Positions 1-5,106 of a stretch of 5,215 bases of DNA are shown piece by piece. The translations under genes and the position numbers were made by a program. Numbering within the stretch: the stretch's first letter is position 1; the number at the start of each line of letters is the position of its first letter. The notes under the pieces were generated by a model that worked only from the letters and a program-made list of their open reading frames with translations, was not told the DNA's origin and searched no databases. Source of the stretch: an uncultured Bacteroidales bacterium (GTDB lineage Bacteria; Bacteroidota; Bacteroidia; Bacteroidales; F082); the NCBI GenBank assembly GCA_937877465.1, contig CALFIT010000248.1:1-5215 (forward strand). Reading direction: 5' to 3'.

Positions 1-83
1 TCCAGTACAACAAGGCCCGCCAAAACGTCATCACCAACGAGTTGATCGACATCGTGGGCGGCGCCGAGGCGTTGAACGGGTAA
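1..83 (+). CDS. atpG: ATP synthase F1 gamma subunit, C-terminal fragment
   Basis: Partial gene: the window opens inside it, the frame runs from base 3 and ends at TAA (81-83), leaving 26 codons. The peptide contains YNKARQNVITNELIDIVGG. This is the conserved C-terminal helix of F1 gamma (compare E. coli [20 protein letters not shown]), the rotor shaft that turns inside the alpha3beta3 ring of the membrane ATP synthase. A few residues follow the conserved block, which is normal for the family. A strong terminator begins 42 bp after the stop and no atpD/atpC follows, so atpG appears to be the last gene of its operon, an arrangement I recall for Bacteroidales but cannot verify here. The assignment rests only on this short, very characteristic tail. 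Confidence 0.88.
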   Translation, partial: QYNKARQNVITNELIDIVGGAEALNG

Positions 84-91
84 AAGCTAAG

Positions 92-114
92 GGTCCTGAG
101 CCTGTTGAAGGGCC
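92..114. repeat. Short imperfect palindrome resembling a widespread extragenic repeat
   Basis: Nine bases after the atpG stop, the sequence contains CCTGAGCCTGTTGAAGG. It is close to the CCTGAGCCTGTCGAAGG-type motif that I recall as recurring between genes in many bacterial genomes, including Bacteroidota. GGTCCT (92-97) can pair with AGGGCC (109-114), including one G-U pair, to give a 6-bp stem around an 11-base loop. It lies between the stop codon and the terminator, so it would be at the 3' end of the atp mRNA. The resemblance is from memory; only one copy is in this window. Confidence 0.4.
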
Positions 115-124
115 GACAACTATC

Positions 125-169
125 AAAAAAACCGAAAAAGCGTAAAAAACGCTCTTTTTCGGTTTTTTT
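125..169. terminator. Rho-independent terminator after atpG, A/T-flanked on both sides
   Basis: Left arm 125-143 (A7, CCG, A5, GCGT) pairs with right arm 149-169 (ACGCTC, T5, CGG, T7) around an A5 loop, with a two-base bulge at 153-154. The right arm ends in T7 and the left arm starts with A7, so it could terminate transcription in either direction. It would end the atp operon and separate it from the LRR operon. Confidence 0.85.
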
Positions 170-189
170 GTTTCTTCCGATGTGGGAAC
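170..189 (+). repeat. 20-bp motif, copy 1 (GTTTCTTCCGATGTGGGAAC)
   Basis: It directly abuts the T-run of the atpG terminator. The same motif occurs at 5026-5045 with 19/20 identity and, more diverged, at 3550-3569 (16/20 against the 5026 copy). All three copies have the same orientation and each lies just right of a hairpin terminator. TTCC and GGAA inside the motif can form a 4-bp stem around GATGTG. Function unknown; it may be an interspersed repeat or an ancient recombination point. Confidence 0.6.
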
Positions 190-235
190 ATCACAAAATT
201 TTCTTCCTTTTTCCATCTCGTTATTTATTTTTCCC

Positions 236-243
236 TATTTTTG
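236..243 (+). promoter_or_regulatory. Candidate -7 element for the LRR operon
   Basis: TATTTTTG fits the Bacteroidota -7 consensus TAnnTTTG and is the only plus-strand match I found between the atpG terminator and the LRR start codon. No TTG or TTTG sits 19-21 bp upstream, and the site is about 305 bp from the start codon, so it is a weak call. The true promoter may be closer to the gene and of another type. Confidence 0.3.
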
Positions 244-247
244 CACC

Positions 248-272
248 GTCATTTCGAGAGAAACCGAGATGG
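248..272 (+). repeat. Diverged copy of a GTCATTTCGA-type intergenic repeat (tentative)
   Basis: The sequence starts GTCATTTCGAGAGAAACCGA and continues GATGG. It resembles the GTCATTTCGA(n)GAGAAATCT-like intergenic repeats I recall from Bacteroidota genomes. Only one copy is in the window and the match weakens after the first ten bases, so the call rests on resemblance from memory and not on a repeat seen here. Confidence 0.3.
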
Positions 273-547
273 CCAGAGAAAGCGCATTTTCGCTTTATTC
301 CATCACTGTGAAACTGGACACTTCACAAGAATGTAATACGAAGGAATAATCAGGGAAATGATTGCTTGCATTGGATTGTGTTTCAACAACATATCCACTG
401 TGGAGCATATTCATATTCATGAGGTTTTTTGTATTACAGGGAAGTCCAGCCCTCACAGTGAAAATAGAGACATGATGAATGGCTCCACTTTCTTTGCATG
501 GATAATGATAACGCCTTTTGAGTCATTGGGCAAAAAAGTTTCTTACA

Positions 548-3205
548 ATGAAAGACAAGTCTTTACTAAAGAAATGGACGGTCAAAGCCATCTTTGTGTC
601 CCTGCTGGTTAGTTTTGCAGGGGTGGGGAAAGGGTTCGCTTATAGTTTTGCCTCGGAGGCTCCAACAGGGCAAATGCTGTATTATGAATCCTCATCTATA
701 GATCAGTGTGTAACGCTAACATATCCAGGGGCAAGTGGATGGGAAAACTATCCCAAGCCCCAAGGTAATCTAGTCATTCCCTCTACTGTATCACATAATG
801 GTGTAGAATATACAGTCGTTGGGATTAATATGTGGGCTTTTCAATACTGTACAGGACTAACGTCTATAGTGATTCCAAATACCATAAAATATTTGTATCC
901 TCAGTGCTTTTTGGGTTGTAGTAATCTGTATACAATATCACTAGGCTCTTCTATTAAACTTATCACGCTGAATTGCTTTCAAGGTACTGGATGGTACAAT
1001 AGTCAGAACGATGGCATAGTTTATTTAGATGGATGGTGTCTGGGAATAAAAGGAAATATCGAAATTGAGGAGGGGCTACTTGAAATACAAGATGGTACAA
1101 GAGGAATTGGAGGAATTGCATTTGCAAATCACGATGATATAACAACAGTAATTATCCCTAATTCAGTAGAGACAATTTGCGCCCAGGCTTTTTATAACTG
1201 CCAATATTTGTCAATGGTAAGCATTGGAGAATCGGTAAAGAATATCATGACATCTGCTTTTGAAAACTGTGTCAATCTTACAACAATTACAATTCCTGGT
1301 TCTATTGAATATATAGGGTATAGCGCATTTGGGGAATGCTATGGGTTAACGTCAGTTTTTTATACTGGTGATATTTCTCAATGGTGTAATATCTCGTTTG
1401 AGGATAATCCCGTTTCGTATGCCCATAATCTATTCATTAATGATGAATTGTTGACAGATTTGGTTTTTCCAGAGGATGTGACAATTATTAAAGATATTGC
1501 TTTCCTAGGAGCTACGTGTTTGTCGTCGGTGACGTTTTCTGGTTCGGTTAGGGAGATAGGTTCTGGGGCTTTTGCTGATTGTAGCAATTTGACTTCAATT
1601 ATTGTTCCGAGTTCCGTTACAATGATTGGGATAGGGGCTTTCTCAGGTTGTAGCAATGTCGAAACAATAATTGTAGAAACAGATAATACTGTTTATGATT
1701 CAAGAGGTTATTGTAATGCAATTATAGAAACAAGCACAAACACCTTGATACAAGGATGTAAAAACACAAAAGTCCCTAATACAGTAAATGTAATTGAAAC
1801 AGCTTCGTTTTCTGGGCATATTGGTTTGGTATCTATAACTATGCCAGCTTCATTAAACTCCATTGGGTCTGATGCATTTTATGGTTGTGATAATCTTACA
1901 ACTATTACAGTGCTTTCTATCAATCCACCTGTTTTAGAAGCGGAACTACCATGCTCAGCTCCAGGTTTTACAATTTTTGTTCCAGCGGAGTCTTTGGCAG
2001 TTTATAAACAAGACTACTATTGGGAAAGTTATAAGGATTATATGCAACCAATTTCAACCCTTTTCATTCACGGGTATGCTGAAAGCGATGGAAATTGGTA
2101 TTTCATAAGTTCTCCGTTGGCTGAAAATGTTCTTCCAACCGAAGTTGACGAAATGCTAGCCATAAATGAATCAGACCATGACATGTATCAGTTCAACCAA
2201 TCCGCAATAGGCGAAGAATGGCGAAATTACAAAGCAAATCCTTTTGAACTTGTCAATGGCCAAGGCTATCTTTATGCCAATAAGGAGGATGTAAACTTGA
2301 TTTTCAAGGGAGAGTTCAACGAGGACGAGACGAAGGAGGTAGAATTGGTTTTTGATGCTGGTAAACCATTTGCAGGTTGGAACCTTGTTGGTAATCCTTT
2401 CCCAGTTAGTGCTTATGCTGATAGAAGTTATTATGTGATGAATGAAAGTGGCACGGCAATCACTCCCGTTGAAGTATCGTCAGCTACAGCCATTCCAGCT
2501 TGCACAGGCTTGATGGTGAAAGTAAGCAATACGAACGAAACGGTTACATTCAGTAAAACGGCACCTAGACAGAAACCCAACCAAGGTACATTACAAATCG
2601 CTGTAGCTGAACATAAGGCCAATCGAAACGAGACCTCTATTGAGGCCGACAAAGCCATTGTGAGCTTTAATGAAGGCGACAAATTGTCCAAGTTCGTATT
2701 CAACCATAGAAGTGCAAGTCTCTACATCCCTCAAGGTGATAAGAAATTTGCGATTGCCGAAAGCGAAAAAACAGGCGAAATGCCGCTTAACTTCGAAACT
2801 GCTGAGAATGGCCGCTACACCATCAGCATCGACACAAAAGATGTTGAAATGACCTACCTCCACCTCATCGACAACCTCACGGGCAACGACATCGACCTGC
2901 TCGAAACACCTTACTACACTTTCGAGGCCAAGACAACCGACTACGCCTCGCGCTTCAAGGTGGTGTTTGCCCAAGGCGGATCGACCAACGAAGATAACTT
3001 CGCTTTCATGCGCGACAGCCACTTGCTGGTCCTGGGAATCGAGGGCCAAGCCACCTTGCAAGTCATCGACATAACCGGACGCGTGCTAGCCAACGAGACC
3101 TTTAGCGGCAATTACGACCGTCATTTCGACATGCCTACAGGCGTATACGTGCTGAGACTTATCAATGGAAGCGATGTGAGAACCCAAAAGATAATCATCA
3201 AATAA
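548..3205 (+). CDS. Secreted BspA-like leucine-rich-repeat protein with T9SS sorting domain
   Basis: Surface or secreted protein of 885 residues, probably an adhesin-like or binding protein; the ligand cannot be inferred. The start is ATG 548 (MKDKSLLKKW), because it gives a clean signal peptide with likely cleavage near residue 31 (GKGFA/YSF). The same frame is open ten codons earlier only from a TTG at 518. Residues about 75-500 hold BspA/TpLRR-type repeats (LRR_5), with units such as LTSIVIPNTI, SAFENCVNLTTITIP and GAFADCSNLTSIIVPSSV, and the irregular inserts NPVSYAHNLFIND and NTVYDSRGYCNAIIE. Residues about 508-720 form a second region (WYFISSPL, GWNLVGNPFP, CTGLMVKV) often seen after LRRs in Bacteroidota. 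Residues about 822-885 fit the Por/T9SS type-A sorting domain (LQVIDITGRVL, PTGVYVLRLINGSDVRTQKI), implying Sec export followed by T9SS transport across the outer membrane. GC content rises sharply near the 3' end. It is followed 8 bp later by a small exported protein, probably in the same operon. Confidence 0.93.
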   Translation: MKDKSLLKKWTVKAIFVSLLVSFAGVGKGFAYSFASEAPTGQMLYYESSSIDQCVTLTYPGASGWENYPKPQGNLVIPSTVSHNGVEYTVVGINMWAFQYCTGLTSIVIPNTIKYLYPQCFLGCSNLYTISLGSSIKLITLNCFQGTGWYNSQNDGIVYLDGWCLGIKGNIEIEEGLLEIQDGTRGIGGIAFANHDDITTVIIPNSVETICAQAFYNCQYLSMVSIGESVKNIMTSAFENCVNLTTITIPGSIEYIGYSAFGECYGLTSVFYTGDISQWCNISFEDNPVSYAHNLFINDELLTDLVFPEDVTIIKDIAFLGATCLSSVTFSGSVREIGSGAFADCSNLTSIIVPSSVTMIGIGAFSGCSNVETIIVETDNTVYDSRGYCNAIIETSTNTLIQGCKNTKVPNTVNVIETASFSGHIGLVSITMPASLNSIGSDAFYGCDNLTTITVLSINPPVLEAELPCSAPGFTIFVPAESLAVYKQDYYWESYKDYMQPISTLFIHGYAESDGNWYFISSPLAENVLPTEVDEMLAINESDHDMYQFNQSAIGEEWRNYKANPFELVNGQGYLYANKEDVNLIFKGEFNEDETKEVELVFDAGKPFAGWNLVGNPFPVSAYADRSYYVMNESGTAITPVEVSSATAIPACTGLMVKVSNTNETVTFSKTAPRQKPNQGTLQIAVAEHKANRNETSIEADKAIVSFNEGDKLSKFVFNHRSASLYIPQGDKKFAIAESEKTGEMPLNFETAENGRYTISIDTKDVEMTYLHLIDNLTGNDIDLLETPYYTFEAKTTDYASRFKVVFAQGGSTNEDNFAFMRDSHLLVLGIEGQATLQVIDITGRVLANETFSGNYDRHFDMPTGVYVLRLINGSDVRTQKIIIK

Positions 3206-3213
3206 CAGAAAAA

Positions 3214-3480
3214 ATGAAAAAGACCATCATAACACTAGTCATAGTACTCAGACTGGGCCTGACCTCCTTCGCCGACCCGAATGGTGGCGGTTTGTTCCAA
3301 CGCGGTACCACGCCTGAGAGCCCAGGCTTCTACGGTAGCCGTGATGCAGGCACACCTATGTTGCCTAACCATGGCAAGTCGGACAACCAAGATGCTGATG
3401 GCCCCATCGGCGGCGGCATCGCTGTGCTCCTTGGCCTCGGCGCTGCCTACCTTGTCGGCAAAAAACGTAAGGAGAAATAA
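3214..3480 (+). CDS. Small exported protein with C-terminal membrane anchor
   Basis: The 88-residue product matches no family I can name. The N-terminus MKKTIITLVIVLRLGLTSFA looks like a signal peptide with cleavage before DPNGGG, although Arg13 interrupts the hydrophobic core. A short Gly/Pro/Ser-rich linker follows (about residues 21-64). The C-terminus has GPIGGG, a hydrophobic segment (IAVLLGLGAAYLVG, about 69-82) and the basic tail KKRKEK. This three-part end (Gly/Pro motif, membrane helix, basic tail) is reminiscent of sortase or exosortase sorting tails, but the motif is not one of the named types I know, and a plain inner-membrane anchor would look the same. The start is 8 bp after the LRR stop, with an A-rich spacer and no clear Shine-Dalgarno, typical of Bacteroidota. 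The tight spacing suggests co-translation with the LRR gene and a role in the same surface module, which is inference. Confidence 0.75.
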   Translation: MKKTIITLVIVLRLGLTSFADPNGGGLFQRGTTPESPGFYGSRDAGTPMLPNHGKSDNQDADGPIGGGIAVLLGLGAAYLVGKKRKEK

Positions 3481-3501
3481 CCAAGGGCTCCTTTGTTGAA
3501 C

Positions 3502-3538
3502 AAAAAGCACCGTCAAGTCAGACTTGGCGGTGCTTTTT
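3502..3538. terminator. Bidirectional terminator between convergent transcription units
   Basis: AAAAAGCACCGTCAAGTC (3502-3519) pairs with GACTTGGCGGTGCTTTTT (3521-3538) over up to 18 bp with a single G-U pair and a minimal loop. It has A5 on one side and T5 on the other. It ends the LRR operon on the plus strand, 22 bp after the last stop, and can also stop minus-strand transcription coming from the ATPase and the alr stub. Confidence 0.9.
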
Positions 3539-3543
3539 CCTGC

Positions 3544-3630
3544 TTTTCCGTTTCTCCCAATGTCGAATCCCCATCCTATTCCTGATAATACACCCGCTTC
3601 ACCCGCTGCGAGACGCGGGTCATGATTTCG
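3544..3630 (+). repeat. 87-bp direct repeat, left copy (alr 3' end plus spacer)
   Basis: It aligns without gaps to 5020-5106 at a constant offset of 1476 bp; I count 77/87 identical bases. The stretch contains the 20-bp motif copy 2 (3550-3569) and a duplicated alr tail (3576-3629). Six of the ten mismatches fall in the 32-bp noncoding part (3544-3575) and four in the coding part, all silent. The repeat ends six bases from the ATPase stop codon, so the ATPase lies tightly between the two copies. Confidence 0.9.
3576..3629 (-). pseudogene. Alanine racemase 3'-end stub (duplicate tail, 17 codons plus stop)
   Basis: On the minus strand the frame reads EIMTRVSQRVKRVYYQE and then TAG, identical in protein to the end of the alr gene at the right edge of the window. 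The copies differ at four codons, all synonymous (AGG/CGG, AAA/AAG, CGT/CGG, GAG/GAA in intact/stub order). No start signal or upstream alr sequence exists; the adjoining DNA is the ATPase stop region. The stub is in the same frame as the ATPase, two codons past its TGA, so only that stop keeps them apart. It is best read as the leftover original 3' end of a gene interrupted by, or replaced during, insertion of the ATPase segment. Confidence 0.85.
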
Positions 3631-3635
3631 GACTT

Positions 3636-4910
3636 TCATGACAAAAGCCATTTCCAAAGCGGCACAACCTCAATGGTCCCGAAATCATCGGCGATGGTAT
3701 CGGCTTCGTCATAGGTCAGAATGAGGCGACGGGCGCAAGGCAGAACCTTGGGAAGTTTTTTTAAGGCCTCCACCTCACGTTCAAAAGTGGAGTCCGTCTG
3801 GGTAATGCTATATGAGGCTTGGATGGCAAGTTTGTCCTCGGGCACATAAAAGTCAACTTCAACTTTATCATTGTAAAAGAACACCCGCTCGTTGTCCAAG
3901 TCATGGCCGTATTTTCGGAACAGCGTCAAGGCTACAAGGTTCTCCAACAACGCCGTTTCACCATTGAGAAGAAAAAGGTTCAGTATGCCATTATCCACAA
4001 AATAATACTTGCACAAAGTCTCCCTTTCGGCAAAAGCCGCCGAGATGTTGCGTAACCGCAAAAGCAACCAAGCCGACTCGCAGTACTCTATGTATTTGCT
4101 CACCGTCGGCATCGTAATCTTGCCACTCACTGACGACAAGACATGGGACAGACGGTTGTATGAAACAGGTTGCATGACACTCTCTGCGACTTTCTTCAAC
4201 AGCAATCGCAAAAGGTTTGGGTTGGAAACCTTGTTCCTGCTAACAATGTCACCTAAATAAATCCTCTGAAACGTACTAGTGAGATAGTCGCGTTTCACTG
4301 TAAGCCCCACCGATTCAGGCAGGCCTCCCCATAGCAGATATTCGTTCCACTGGCGCAGAATCTTGGCCCGCGATTCAGTTGCCAGCAATGAGTACTCATC
4401 AAACGGGAAACCTTTCGCGTTAAGGTATTCCTCAAAACCATAAGGATAGACTTCTGTGGTCAGATAACGTCCGCCAAGGGTGCTCATAATTTCCGACGAC
4501 AACATCTTGGCATTGCTCCCCGTTATCCATATCTTGTATTTTGCGTCGGCCATCCGGCGAGCGAATCTTTCCCAACCATCAATATTCTGCACCTCATCCA
4601 AGAAAAGCATCGGGCGTTGGTCGTACATCTCGGCATGACATTCAAGCAACAGTTCAAAGTCGCCTGCCGCAAAGCCAGCCAGACGGTCATCCTCGAAGTT
4701 CAAATACAACATGTTTCCCCAGTCATGCGTTTCGGCAAGCATCTGCTGCATTTTCTGATAAAGCATAAATGACTTCCCCGCCCTACGCACGCCGATGAAC
4801 ACGCGTCTCGGAAAGTCGTCGGAAGGCAACTCACGAGGCACAACCTGATATTGCTCAATATCCTTTTGATTCGATGCCAGAATCTGTTTTAATGTAGTCT
4901 TACTAATCAT
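3636..4910 (-). CDS. AAA_14/DUF4143-family P-loop ATPase
   Basis: The 424-residue protein is full length for this family. The N-terminal ATPase domain has a Walker A GVRRAGKS (40-47), a Walker B MLFLDE (101-106, Asp105/Glu106), a sensor-like WITGSNAKML (128-137) and GGRYL (146-150). The YLLWGGLPES block (191-200) leads into the C-terminal DUF4143 region (about 205-370), with KYYFVDNGILN, LLENLVAL and EVDFYV. In many relatives this end looks like a PD-(D/E)xK nuclease fold with an EVK-type strand; here the strand reads LAIQASYSI, so the acidic residue and lysine are absent and nuclease activity is doubtful. The cellular role of the family is not established; cytosolic action is assumed because there is no signal peptide. 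The ATG at 4910 follows a good promoter with a leader of about 30 nt. The gene is monocistronic, converges on the LRR operon and is enclosed by duplicated alr tails, which suggests acquisition as cargo. Confidence 0.93.
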   Translation of the reverse strand: MISKTTLKQILASNQKDIEQYQVVPRELPSDDFPRRVFIGVRRAGKSFMLYQKMQQMLAETHDWGNMLYLNFEDDRLAGFAAGDFELLLECHAEMYDQRPMLFLDEVQNIDGWERFARRMADAKYKIWITGSNAKMLSSEIMSTLGGRYLTTEVYPYGFEEYLNAKGFPFDEYSLLATESRAKILRQWNEYLLWGGLPESVGLTVKRDYLTSTFQRIYLGDIVSRNKVSNPNLLRLLLKKVAESVMQPVSYNRLSHVLSSVSGKITMPTVSKYIEYCESAWLLLRLRNISAAFAERETLCKYYFVDNGILNLFLLNGETALLENLVALTLFRKYGHDLDNERVFFYNDKVEVDFYVPEDKLAIQASYSITQTDSTFEREVEALKKLPKVLPCARRLILTYDEADTIADDFGTIEVVPLWKWLLS

Positions 4911-4913
4911 ATC

Positions 4914-4932
4914 TTCAAAATGCTATTTTGAA
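4914..4932. promoter_or_regulatory. Perfect inverted repeat in the ATPase leader (possible operator)
   Basis: TTCAAAAT (4914-4921) and ATTTTGAA (4925-4932) form a perfect 8-bp inverted repeat around GCT. It ends three bases before the ATPase start codon. The same 8-mer ATTTTGAA recurs at 4958-4965, between the -33 and -7 elements. The arrangement fits a repressor site, or an RNA hairpin hiding the ribosome-binding region. The DNA here is very AT-rich, which raises the chance of coincidence. Confidence 0.45.
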
Positions 4933-4941
4933 TTTTTGCCG

Positions 4942-4971
4942 CAAAATTACAAATAACATTTTGAAAAACAA
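4942..4971 (-). promoter_or_regulatory. Bacteroidota-type promoter of the ATPase gene
   Basis: Reading the minus strand, TTG (4971-4969) is followed after exactly 19 bp by TAATTTTG (4949-4942). This is a full match to the TTG-N19-TAnnTTTG consensus of the main sigma factor in this phylum. Transcription should start near 4935-4938 and give a leader of about 25-30 nt. It lies downstream of the alr terminator, so the ATPase is expressed independently of alr. Confidence 0.72.
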
Positions 4972-4984
4972 GAAAAATGTTCAA

Positions 4985-5024
4985 GAAAAACCAGCAGCGG
5001 AGAAAAATGCCTTTCTGGTTTTTC
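4985..5024 (-). terminator. Terminator after alr
   Basis: GAAAAACCAG (4985-4994) and CTGGTTTTTC (5015-5024) are perfect 10-bp arms with a 20-base loop. On the minus strand the second arm ends in T5, followed by CTTG, which suits termination of alr 28 bp after its stop codon. The long loop and the U-run lying inside the stem make it less canonical than the other two hairpins. Its right arm overlaps the start of the 87-bp repeat by five bases. Confidence 0.65.
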
Positions 5025-5106
5025 CGTTTCTTCCAATGTGGGAACCCTGTCCTACTCCTGATAATACACACGTTTCACCCTCTGCGAGACGCGGGTCATG
5101 ATTTCG
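5020..5106 (+). repeat. 87-bp direct repeat, right copy (inside and beyond the intact alr 3' end)
   Basis: Partner of 3544-3630. It includes the 20-bp motif copy 3 (5026-5045) and the last 17 codons plus stop of the intact alr gene (5052-5105). Beyond 5106 the two copies lose similarity at once: this side continues into alr coding sequence, the other into the end of the ATPase. That sharp edge marks the junction of the duplication. Confidence 0.9.

Larger units (their letters stand above)
190..547. other. Gene-free leader region upstream of the LRR operon
   Basis: No convincing gene is seen here. The stretch starts AT-rich (190-245) and includes one TAnnTTTG match (236-243). A small hairpin, AAAGCG-CATTTT-CGCTTT (279-296), is not followed by a T-run. 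The 7-mer CACTGTG occurs at 304-310 and 396-402, with its complement CACAGTG at 454-460. GTAATAC (333-339) has its complement GTATTAC at 431-437. If transcription starts near 250, the LRR gene would carry a leader of about 300 nt, long enough for regulatory RNA structure. I recognise no known riboswitch, and the inverted pairs cross one another, so they do not form a simple nested fold. Confidence 0.5.

Noticed and set aside
518..547. Ten-codon upstream extension of the LRR gene from a TTG
   Set aside because: It would place MSHWAKKFLT before a normal signal peptide; ATG at 548 gives the expected basic N-terminus and hydrophobic core.
358..612. Possible 84-residue plus-strand gene in the leader, overlapping the LRR gene start
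   Set aside because: It runs into the signal-peptide coding region in another frame, has no recognisable domain and low-complexity content, and no promoter or ribosome site was found. Treated as chance.
850..2045. DNA-level tandem repeats in the LRR region
   Set aside because: Short recurring pieces such as TGTAGCAAT reflect the repeated GCSNL protein motif; there are no near-identical tandem units that would suggest slippage or phase variation.
2591..3061. 156-residue open frame on the minus strand inside the LRR gene
   Set aside because: It is antisense to the T9SS-substrate coding sequence, whose domain content is clear; the long frame follows from the codon bias of the GC-richer 3' part.
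3235..3657. 140-residue minus-strand open frame across the terminator, alr stub and small gene
   Set aside because: It crosses a strong hairpin, uses a different frame from the alr stub, and has no recognisable motif.
3544..5106. Classical IS element or transposon around the ATPase
   Set aside because: No transposase, no terminal inverted repeats and no short target-site duplication; the flanks are direct repeats of gene sequence instead.
3544..5106. tRNA-type attachment site
   Set aside because: No tRNA-like sequence is present at either repeat; the duplicated gene end belongs to alr.
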